The notes beneath the pieces were generated by a model that saw only the letters and a program-made list of their open reading frames with translations, was not told the origin of the DNA and made no database searches. A stretch of 64,000 bases of DNA from Echinometra lucunter. Its lineage: Eukaryota; Echinodermata; Echinoidea; Camarodonta; Echinometridae. The position numbers and the translations under genes are program-made. Positions 10,831-22,000 of this stretch are shown piece by piece (within the stretch, counting starts at the first letter, position 1; each line of letters opens with the position of its first letter). Where the stretch lies: NCBI GenBank assembly GCA_029962745.1, contig CM057171.1, positions 714,014 through 778,013 on the forward strand, given 5' to 3'.

Positions 10831-11738
10831 TTGGCAAGCAAGACCACGTAAAATATATCAATAGTTTCTCGTCCGGATTTTTTAAAAATGAGGAGGAAGA
10901 GGTTACGCGTTTTATATTATTTGATATTTGTCTACGCCCGGCGTACAAATGTTATTGGGCAGGGCTTTGCGTAATATCATGTTTTGGTGATACAATGTAT
11001 TTCTAACTCTCAGATTCAAATATCTGTTATCTTTATTTGTAGATACCTATTTTAGAAAGAGGGATTACAGAAAGAAAAAAGGAAAGAATAAAATAGAGGG
11101 AATTATAAAGGAAGGGGAAAAGGAAAGTGTAGGGAAGAAGAAAGACAAAAGAAGGAAAAGAAAGAAAGAAGACAGGAAATAAAGAGAGAGGGGTGTATAA
11201 AGAGAAGATATCAGATTAACCAAGTTTATGAAAATGGAGGACAAGTCTATGGGAAAGCAAACTTTAACAGGAAAGGCAAGATCCATGCAATTCACCAAAC
11301 TGGATTTCATCACTTGGGTTTTAGCCTACTTTTCTGATAAGGTTTTTTTGATCAGGCATTGTGAAATCTAACATCATCACCCTCGTCGTCCTCATCGCAT
11401 TGGCGTAAATCCCGGGGGATGGGGGGATATATCCCCCCCCCCCCCCCACACACACACACACACACACACACTTTTTTGAGAGGGGGATGGCGTGTACAAA
11501 TATCCCCCCCCCCCACACACACACACTTTTTAAGGAAGAAATGATATTTGAATCAATCCTTGAATATAATTTTTATTAATCTGTCGTGTGTATAAGGAGG
11601 GTCTGTGCAGGTGCGTGAGGGCGTGTGTTTATACTTAAGTGTGAGTTCGACAGAAAAAAAAATCGGCAAAAAAGTCGGTCATCCCCCCACTCCTCAAAGT
11701 GGATTTACGCCGGTGCCTCATCACAATCAACATCGTCA

Positions 11739-12492
11739 CAATAATCATAACTACCATCACTATCACCGTCATCATCATCACCACCACCATCATCATCACC
11801 ATCATCACCATCATCCTCATCATCACCACCACCACCATCATCATCATCACCACCACCATCATCGTCATCAACCACCTGGGGAGCGTTTCATGAAAGGACT
11901 TGTCGGATGTTTTATCCGACAAAGTCTGTTTTATCTGACAGTTGCCATAGTAACGATGCTTCTCAGCCAATCAAAATCAAGGAAAGATGTCAGATCTGAC
12001 AGCTTGTCAGATGACAAATGTTGATGAAATGCCCCCCTGATCATCGTCACCACCACCACCATCATCATCAACCACCTGCACTATCCTCATCACCATCATC
12101 ACCATCACCACCACCACCATCATCATCAATCACCTGCACTCTCATTACCATCATCACCATCACCACCACCAACATCGTCATCAACCACCTGCACTATCAT
12201 TACCATCACCATCATCATCACCACCATCATCGTCGTCAACCACCTGCACTATCATCATTACCATCATCATCAACACCACCATCATTGCAACAATCATCAT
12301 TTCCACCACCACCACCATCATTGCAACAATCATTTCCACCACCATCACCATCACTGCAACCTTTGATTGCAACAATCATCATCATTTCCACCACCACCAT
12401 CATTGCTACAATCATCATCATCATCATCCACCTTCATGATCACAATCATCATCATGTTCACAATCACTACCGCCATCATCATCATCAAGCAA
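11739..12492 (+). repeat. CAT/CAC microsatellite block
   Basis: Long imperfect CAT, CAC and ACC trinucleotide arrays, interrupted at 11878-12037 by a fold-back MITE. Open frames through it encode poly-His/Pro or poly-Met/Val in other frames and are not genes. Confidence 0.95.
11878..12037. mobile_element. Fold-back MITE inside the microsatellite (copy 2)
   Basis: GGGAGCGTTTCATGAAAGG at the left is mirrored by GATGAAATGCCCCCC at the right. The core has CTCAGCCAATCAAAATCAAG. Trinucleotide repeats lie on both sides, so it inserted into the microsatellite. Confidence 0.7.
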
Positions 12493-13058
12493 TGCAGAGT
12501 CCTTAACAGAGAAAGGATATGAGAATGTAAAATGTATGACAAAGAAAGAAAAAAGAAGGTTTGAACAGAGGGCATACCGTGCAGATACAGAAAGACATGA
12601 AAGAGACGGAGTACGGAGAAGGACATGGTATAGACAGTGAACACAGACACACAGACACAAACAGACAGACAAACAAGGCTACATGATGTGAAATAAGACA
12701 TGGAAACTGTGATGCAGTTCTTTATTGCTCATAAATTCTATTTTTTTAAAATATGTCATTTTACAAAATTTAATATACAAACTGTAGGAGATATATACAT
12801 GTACATCTTATTAAATATATATATATACATTTTCCTCATATAAATACATGTATACAGGTAGCTAACAAAAGTGAAGTGGGAAAAAAAGACACAATCGCAA
12901 GTTGGAAGGGAAACAATACAAAGACAAGCATCTTTTTGAGCCACTCCATTATGCTAAGCTCCCATAAGGCTTGTTCACATATGAAGAAACAAACCCGCTA
13001 GTCTAGTTCTGGATGTATTTATTTATCTCTCTCCACCTCTCTGTTCCCTGTACCCTCT

Positions 13059-13324
13059 CACTATGAACATGGCGGACAAAGAAAGCGGACAAAATAAACC
13101 TCTCATTCTACCCTTCACAATGGTTCTGGTAGTTAAAAGAATATCCTATCACAGTTATTGTGTTTAATCATGTAGTTCCAGGTGAATATGCATGTGACAC
13201 CTGTTCCACACATTTTAGACAATGGCAGTGAAGGGATGTTCTTTTGACTACCAGAACCATTGTGAAGGGTAGAATGAGGGGTTGGTTATTTTGTCCGCTT
13301 TCTTTGTCCGTCATGTTCATAGTG
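13059..13324 (-). mobile_element. CACTA-type palindromic MITE (copy 2)
   Basis: Starts CACTATGAACATGGCGGAC and ends GTCCGTCATGTTCATAGTG, 266 bp, with TCT on both sides. The central segment is the reverse complement of that in the 6333-6591 copy. Its outer arms carry the same TTCTACCCTTCACAATGGTT block. Confidence 0.8.
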
Positions 13325-14245
13325 TCTGTGCGTCCGGCCCGCTATATTTTTATATGCACTACAGATTGGGGCTTGGCACGTGTAAACGTTAGGGCCAAAA
13401 TGCGGAAAAAACGCCTGAGCCGGTATTCTGAAAATTGTGTTATCTTTGCAATTAGAAATAGCGTACGCCATTGGCTCACATCGCGCACTTTTGCCTTGTG
13501 TGCTGGTCATTTGCGCAGTTTATACCAACCATAAGTACGCGTTTTAAATTTGCTATGACAATTCACAGTGAAGATAAGACAAAAGATAACACAATTTTCA
13601 GAATACCGGCCCAGAGAAGTAAGGCTCGCAATAAACACACAGTATAATTGTTTCAATGCGCTCCTTTCCTAGCTGCGCATGGTGGCGTATTGGGTACGCT
13701 CTCGGACTATGCATTATAATTCCATCAAGAAAAAGAGTTATCTGCAATGTTCACGTCTGAAATTCATTTTTTATTTGAAATAAATGGTAACAATGGCATT
13801 TATTTAGTCAAAATTATTTGAGTATCGGACCATATTCTAACGGATATTGTTCAATCAAGTCGCTGATAATATTAAAACCCCAATCTGTGCTGCAGAAAAA
13901 ATATCATGTCAGGCCCGCGTACAGTGCGAAGGCCACTGATTGACTCTCCCCGCAAATTCACCTTCCTCAAAAAAATTTGTTTAGGGAAAGTGAGTGAGTG
14001 GACGTTGTGCCATCATAGCCGATTTGCATAGGGATTGGGTATGGTATGTGCATGCACGGGTCAGGAAAAAAAATAACTACATACGTCCAGATCTAGACAA
14101 AGAACCCCCATGATAAAGTGCATCTTCCTTTTTTTTACACATAAGTGAATGGTATATGAGGAGAAAAAAAAAATATGCAAAGCAAAAATTATCAGAGTTT
14201 GATTGCTATGCACTCTTTTTGCCACCATGAAGCAATTATTTGCCT

Positions 14246-14632
14246 CATCAAATTCTTATAAAGTTTGCACAAAACATGATGTCACCAGTTCAACTGTGAC
14301 CCTTTTGGCAAAACTATAGGGCATAACCCTCTATTATTACAGCATTGACGTGTTAATGTGCAGCTCATTATCATGAGTGGAGCAGTTTACCACCTTATAT
14401 GTCAACACTGAAATTGAGCTAATAAACAAATGTGGGGGTTTGCAAAATGATAATTTTTGCCTCAAATTCTTATAAAGTTTGCGCAAAACATGATGTCACC
14501 AGTTCGTCTGTGACCCTTTTGGCAAAACCATATGGCATAACCCTCTATTATTACAGCATTGACGTGTTAATGTGCGGCTCATTATCATGAGTGAAGCGAT
14601 TTACCACTCCATATGTAAACACTGAAATCAGA
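14246..14632 (+). repeat. Imperfect tandem duplication, period about 217 bp
   Basis: ATTCTTATAAAGTTTGC and the following 170 bases (through TTATCATGAGTG) occur at 14246-14415 and again at 14463-14632 with scattered substitutions. No coding frame is conserved. Confidence 0.85.
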
Positions 14633-14639
14633 AAAATGG

Positions 14640-15633
14640 GCCTATAATGGCAAAAAAAATGATCACCATTCAACCGCAATGAAAATATACCTCGCAAAGC
14701 TAACAGAATGAGAAAACTGCAATGGAGTGATTTAGGATCGACATGTATATAACTTAATTACAGCAATTTACTGAATGAATTATGCATAGGATATCCATGC
14801 AAAATATTTTTGAGTTGCTTAAATGATTTACAAACAATGGCGGTTAATGTTTACCGAGTATTACCAAATTACAGCAAACTTTGTAATTTTCACTCAGTTT
14901 TCTATATATTGAAACACTGTAACCAACCAACCTCTTTATCATTATGGAAGAATGGATAATCTATTAAGAACACAATAGCATAATTGTTAATACTTGAAAC
15001 CTAATGCATATGCACTGTAACTTGCATACTGTTTTTGTTGTTTTTTGTGGGGTTTGAGGTTTTTATTTTTTTGTAAGGTTTATAAAGGGGTGCTTTCACT
15101 TGTTTGTGGGGTTTGAGGTGGGGGGGGGGTAACTTTTTAGTGGGGTTTATAAAGGGGTTTTTCACTTTGGGGGGTTGAAGAGGGTTTCAACTCATTTGTG
15201 GGGGGTTTTTTAATTGCTGTTGTAGTTTTTTTTTTTTTTTTTTTTTTTGTTTCTCTATTTTCTTCTTAGTTCTCCATGCTTTGTTGATGATTTGTTTAGA
15301 ACTAACATGTACACAGCTAATTTTAGGTGAAGAGCTTTTGGGAAGTTGTCTATCAATATACAGAGTACACTCAAACCTGTCTTAGCTTAGATAGCTTAGC
15401 AAAACAGAGAGGTGCAAAAAAAAAAGTTCATAAAGCAAACAATATAGACAACAATATGCACTTTGCATTCTTGCATTTTCGCACATTTCTGACGAAGCTA
15501 CCTTAGCGGCCACCTGTCAATACTGGGGGGGGGGGGGTGTTGCCCGCCAGAAATGGCATCTCTACGGTAGCCACTTTTTTTTATCTGATCCTCTTGGGTG
15601 ACCATAACAGACTGGTTTTGACTGGATCTTTAA
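14640..15633. other. Intergenic, G/T-rich simple sequence
   Basis: No gene seen. Around 15030-15260 there are repeated GTGGGGTTT motifs and a poly-T run of about 30, then a poly-G run near 15525. Confidence 0.5.
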
Positions 15634-15979
15634 GGTGCTTTCAGATATGATGTGACTTTGTGCTGCCACTTTGCGTGCACACATTTTTTGTGTTCAGATA
15701 TGATGCGACTTTGTGTCACCACTTATGCTAATGAAAGTGTCAACTCTCAAATAAGAGAGCATTTTGTCAAAACTTGCACAAACAAACTCATGGCAACAAT
15801 TTTTGTGCTAACTTTTTAGGAATTTGATTGGTGCGCATTTTTTTTGTAGCCAGGCAGCAAACAAAAGTATGTCCTGCCTTGGCGACATTTTTTTGTTGCC
15901 CTTTACCCCATAGACCTGTACACAAAAACTGTTTGCACACAAAGTGGTGGAACAAAGTTTCCTCATATCTGAACGCACC
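15634..15979. mobile_element. TTAA-flanked TIR element, GGTGC-TTCAGATATGA family
   Basis: Begins GGTGCTTTCAGATATGATG and ends CTCATATCTGAACGCACC; the inner parts of the ends (GACTTTGTGTCACCACTT against CACAAAGTGGTGGAACAAAG) also pair. TTAA stands directly outside both ends. It is 346 bp and non-coding. Confidence 0.8.
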
Positions 15980-16589
15980 TTAAATCTTCTTGGCATGATG
16001 CTGAAAGGCAACCCATGAAAAAAAACCCTGAAACCAACTAATAAAAACCAGAGCAAAATTATATAACATAAGACTAATGCAGCCCTTCTTTGAGACCACT
16101 GATTTTTTTTCCTTACCCCCCCCCCCCCTCCATCATTTCTTTTTTCTTTCTACTTTGTTCCTGTGATTTTTTTTTTTTTTTTTTTGAGGTGGTTTACAAC
16201 ACCAGAATCAAACACAAGTTTTAAGTGAGTTTATTCCATTGCCTTTGATTAACCATAGGAGACACCTTTCTGCTCTCTGATAAAATATACAAGCAAATAA
16301 TGACAACATGTCAGAATTTTTATTTAAAAATTTGGAGAATTTGGAGAATTTGGACTGGCAAAAGTACCTTGTTAATATGGAGAGTTTGTAATAACAGTGT
16401 TCTTTGTAGTAATTAGTTATTGTTTTGTTTTACCTGACTGTTAAGAAAGTATGAATGCTTGTAAACAAGCAATCAGAGGACTGACGGCTTTAAGTCCTCT
16501 CCGAGGGACCTGGTAATGAAGATTAATGCCTTACCAAAGGCAGTGCATCGACCTAGTTTTGTACCAAAGTCACCAGATTACGAGACCTA

Positions 16590-16727
16590 GGGGGCATTAC
16601 ATCAAGTGTCTTGTCAATGATTTTTACCGACAAATTTGCTCTCAGCCAATCAGATGCAAGGATTTCAGTAGCTTATAACAGTTGTCAGTAAAAATCACTG
16701 ACAGGACATTTGATGAAACTCTACCAC
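16590..16727. mobile_element. Fold-back MITE (copy 3), downstream of TMEM9
   Basis: GGGGGCATTACATCAAGTGTC pairs imperfectly with GACAGGACATTTGATGAAAC. The core CAATCAGATGCAAGGATTTC matches copy 1. It lies within 250 bp of the TMEM9 stop codon, so it may fall in the 3' UTR. Confidence 0.65.
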
Positions 16728-16837
16728 GTGAGCCATCAGTGAATCCCCTAAAGATTCACTGTTCAAACCAACTGGGATCACATGACAGGATAGTAGACGA
16801 ACTGGAATTGGACCATATGGCAAAGAAGACCATTGGC

Positions 16838-16963
16838 TCAGCTGAGAATGGTGTGTCTATCAAAGATATTCTCCCTCTGCTGTTGAACCTGAGATCTCCA
16901 TCTTCTCTGTGCGTTACCCACACGACCTAGGTACGAAGATGGCTGCCCTGTGCTCGCTTGATC
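16838..16963 (-). CDS. TMEM9: TMEM9 exon 5: C-terminal cytosolic block and stop
   Basis: Acceptor TTTGTCTTTATTCAG. Encodes 41 residues from DQASTGQPSSYLGRVGNAQR to the terminal TILS before TGA at 16838. The AQ-R-W/QVQ-QR/FDRH pattern is the conserved C-terminus of TMEM9 proteins. Confidence 0.93.
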   Translation of the reverse strand, partial: DQASTGQPSSYLGRVGNAQRRWRSQVQQQRENIFDRHTILS

Positions 16964-19036
16964 CTGAATAAAGACAAACAAAAAATGGCTGTTAGGAACT
17001 ATACATACATGTGGTATCAACATTTCATCACTAGTTTTAAGGTATCTTTAGAAAGATTTCAAATATGAGTGGATTTTATAGGCCGGTATCATATTTGATA
17101 CTAAATATTTTACTCATTTTCAGGCGGAAGTAAAATAATTGGCCAACTTCAGCATGCAATTGAATCTTTGGGTAAGTATTTTACCCTAAGTCTAAGATAG
17201 CCACCTATTAGACTACTAGACTTAAGCAAATTACTTTGGGAGTCTGTTTGGCTGGCATGTAGTTTTCATACATACGCACAGTCATGATATGTTGCAAACA
17301 GGAAACTTTTATAACCACACATATGTCTTTATTGCATGCTATTTGGGATGATGTCGCATTGGTTACCAGAGAGTATTATGCCTTAACCCATTCGTGACAG
17401 AGGTCCACATTTTGTGGTTTGGCCTAATATCTTTTGATGCAAAGCCCTAAAAATCATACCAAATACATGAGCAGAAAGAGCCAAAAATTCTACACAAACT
17501 GTGCCCATTTTGGTTGCTTCAATATTCGTTGTTTGATGCTGAAAATTTTTTAAAGGAAAATAAGCATTAAAATCCTTAAATTGCCAATGTGATAGAAAGT
17601 TTAAAATCACCATTTTCCCCTGCAAATTGGCAACTTTTTGACTTCTCATCATAATTTCTGTCAATTTATATTCATTTCAGATACATGACATTTTATAAGA
17701 AAAATGTAGCAATAAAATAAAAATGTTGGTGTTGCCAATTTGAAGAATAAAAGTTGATCAAATTAGGCTTTAAATAATTCCTGTCACGAATGGGTTAAAG
17801 TTGACTTGCTAAGGTAAACTATGTAAATGTGATCAGACTAAGAGTTAAGACATTTAAGCCAAATTCACTTGTTCCATGTAATGAATTGAATACGGCCCTA
17901 TGCTTCAACCAGTTTATACAAGCATCTTTCATGTTTATAAATTTAAAGGCATTGGCTAACTTTGTGAGTAGCTGATTTAAAAAATTCTCAAACTAAGATA
18001 AAACATGTGTATGAGTACTTGTATTTGTACTCAAAAACCCTGAAACCAACCATAATTTGGAATGAAAAAGTGTAAGTTAGACGCAAACGGCGATTTTATT
18101 ATCCTTCGTCTCACGAGACAATCACTAAGAGGACCACTTTGCTTGAATTTGAAAATGCCGTTATGTGCCTCCCGCCGCGTGATACGCCAATACACACAGT
18201 ACGGTAAGGTGAGTCATACGCGCATGCGCACTCCTTATGTCTATTCTGTGCAACTGACCCTCGTATATTTTTCAAACATTGGTTCACATTTTTGATATTT
18301 AAAATTACTTCCTGTGGATATTATACTTTGAAACTTTCAGACTGGTATTTTTACACTATAACCCTTATGTTTATCCCATTTTCAAGTAACAAAACAAGAT
18401 TTTTTAAAATCAGAACAATGTTAACCAATGCCTTTAAGACATTTAAGCCCTATGCTTCAACCACTTTATACAAGCATCTTTCATGTTTACTGAGAGCATA
18501 CTGAAACTTCAATATCTGTTTGCAGAGGAATTTCAGTATAAGGGGCCTGTAATACAAAGCTTTGGAACTGATCATTGGATTGATTTTACAATTGATTGCA
18601 TTGATCACTATGTGCAATCAATCATAGAAATCAATGGTACAATCCATTGCCAAGCTTTGTGTTACGGGGTCCAGATATAACAAGGTTATCCCATCTCTTT
18701 ACATTCTATTGTTTTTTAAAGCTGATATAACAAGATTCCTGCTATAACAAGGTAAGTTTGATGGTCCCATGGACCTCGTTATGATCAGGTTGCCGGTTAT
18801 AATTATTTACAACTAACATACAGGAGATATACCTGAGAAACATAACTCTACTTACAGGTTGAGGTGTGAGCGTGTCCTCAAGCTGAGGCTCGGTGAGCTT
18901 TGATCTAAACCACTCAGGATCCATGAAGAAAAGAACGATGAGGTAGATGAACAGGCAGATGATGACCACGATGATCAGGAATATTACAACCTGCCATAAA
19001 CAAATATATATGTATTTATTTATGTGTGTGTATATG

Positions 19037-19089
<53 letters not shown>

Positions 19090-22000
19090 ATGTGAAGATA
19101 TCCAACTTCAACGGCATCTCAGAAAATTGTATAAGTGAGAGGACTGATGAGACAGGAGACAAGGACATAGCTGAACTTCAACTTTATTAGATCAAGCTTT
19201 CGGCCTTTCCGGCCTTCTTCAGGTTCTGAAGATAATACAAACAAATAGAAATGCTCCAGTACATATATACTTTATGTTTGTAAAATTTGCTTATTCCAAA
19301 ATCTCACACTAGACACTGGGGCCTGCTTCTTGAAACCATCATACACATGTAAGTCCTAAGTTTGTGGAAATCCCATTGAAACGCATGTTAACCCATTCGT
19401 TACAGGAATTATTTAAAGCCTAATTTGATCAGCGTTTATTCTTCAAATTGGCAACACCAACATTTTTCTTTTATAGCTACATTTTTCTTATAAAACATCA
19501 TGTATCTGAAATAAATATAAATTTACAGAATGTATGATGAGAAGTCATAAAGTTGCCAGTTTGCAGGGAAAAACAATATTTTTAACATTTTCACCGCATT
19601 GCCAATTTAAGGATTTTAATACTTATTTTCCTTTTAAAAAAAATCAGCATCAAACAACAAATATTGATACAACGAAAATGGGCACAATATGTGTAGATTT
19701 TTTTGCTCTTTCTGCTTATGTATTTGGTATGATTTTTAGGGCTCTGCATCAAAAGATATTAAGTCAAACCACAAAATGTGGACCCTCTGTCACGAATGGG
19801 TTAACTCCACAACACGGCTTTGAGAAAAATGTTTGTTTTCAAGCTGCCTTTCCATCAGAAGTCAACTTTTTCTATAGTATTGGTTCGTGGGCAATTCAGT
19901 GTTACGGACATTACATTTCGGACGATTTTTGCAACTTAAAAAGGTCATGAAGATAAAACCACTTTATTATGTGGAACTAATAAGCTGCAATGACGCAAAA
20001 AAAAAAATCCTTGATCATTAGCAGTGAAGGTTTCAGTCATTTCAGTCAGTCATTTCAGTCGTTTCAGTCATTTCAGCACATTCTGTGGTAGTTACGGCAT
20101 GTTATGTTTGTTACATTTGTTGGACAAGAAATGTAATATCCGTGATGAAACATAACATGCCAGAACTACCACATGGTGTTCTGAAATAGACTGACACTTT
20201 CACTATTTATAATCAAGGGTGTTTTGGGCATGATTCCATCATATGACTTCCGAATAAAAAAGTGGTTTTATCTTTATAATGACCTTTTGAAGGTGCATAA
20301 GTGTAATGTCCGTAATGCATGGAACTGCCCTTGTGTATTATAGGCCTACCTCAATAGTCTTAATGTTGCGACTCTCATATTTGCATTCACAGCGAAGACA
20401 ATCGCTCTCATTTCTCCCCATCACAAGCTCACAAGAGCTGTAGAAAAGAAGAAAAAATGTTGGAAATGAACCGAGGAACAGGGTTGTATGAAAACTTGAA
20501 CTTGAACTTGAACTTGAACATTTACATAACATTTCAGATACAAAGATGTAACATAACGATAAAACGAGGATCAGAAAATAGCATGCTTATGCTAATCGAG
20601 TCTGTTTGAGTCTATTCTCAAACTCAAAGAATACAATAATAAGATATTTACAAAGGTAAACAGTTATCATAATCATGAATACATATGTGCAACTTCTTCA
20701 TGGTTCTTAAGACTTGTTTGCAAATATAAATATGTATATGTATGTAAGAGCATAATATGTTTTACACGTCTTGTTTCTTAGATAATGATTGATCTATTCA
20801 TCTAACAAATATTCTGTTAAAGGTTTACGTAAACAGAATCTTGAAGTTGTTTTCCTTGATAGCAAAGATAGTTTGTCTACCGAAGTTTTGACATACTTCA
20901 AATTGCTCACACATCTATGTAAAACTGTACTCTTGTAAAAACTACTTAAATTTTTCATTTTCATTTCATTTCATTCACTGTATTTCATATCTCTTGAAAA
21001 ACTACTGTATAATAATGAATACAAGGAGAATAACAAAACAATAACAAAAAAACAAAACAATAAAATACATGAAACATGAATAATCATAACAAAAAACGGT
21101 GATGTTATGGATGTGAAGGAGTAGCAAAGGCTATGTTTACATACATCATTGACAAAAAATAAAACACAATAAAAGGAGCAAAACTAACAAACAAGTTTTA
21201 ATACATTGTAACATAAAGAGAACAACAGATCACGGCACCGTTTCACGTCAGCACTGAGTGACAAGTTGTCATTCTCTGCCAATTACCATAGTTACAGTCA
21301 GTGACCAACGCTTCTCCGCCATTCAAAACCAAGGATTTTACTGAAATTGTCAGAGAATGACAACTTTCATGAAACGGTGCCCGGACACGTTATCAATTCA
21401 AAGTAGCTGAATTACAAAAGGAAAGATTTTCATTTTTTTTGAAAGACAGCAGTGAGGGACTGATCACTGTGATCGTCATTATTATTTCATTATCACCATG
21501 ATCATCAAAAACAGTTTATTATTATCACTGACAATAGTACCATTATGGTTTTGTGAGCCTCAAGGACCGATGCGCTACTATGCGCTAGCAAGAGATCGAT
21601 GGAAGTGTAGGGTCTCATACTCATAGATCTCATTTTCATAATGATCATAAACCGGATGTCAGGATTAGTCTAACTCCAAGGATGCATTGCTTTAATTTTT
21701 CTGACTAAATAAACCGATGCCAATGTGAAATGGACGGTTACGGGTAAGCTTTTAATTCTGACAGAATAAACCAATATTTTGATATTTATCACATTTTTCC
21801 ATGTTCAGTATTTAACATGATTATACATATCATGCCAGGTCATATCCTTAAAAAATATTTATTTTTCAATTTTAGCGAAGGCCGAGGGGTAAGCATGGCA
21901 AGTATTAGGCCCTACAAGTATTAACTCTCGCCATTAACCATTTACCCACTCACACTTGATGCTTCGGTTAGGTATACTAACCATGTTAACTTACCATTCT

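Noticed and set aside
11605..12506. His-rich and Met/Val-rich proteins
   Set aside because: Translations of the CAT/CAC microsatellite in different frames.
20338..20532. 64-residue frame beginning in poly-Ser as an independent gene
   Set aside because: Only the part at 20350-20437 is coding, as TMEM9 exon 3; the rest is intron.
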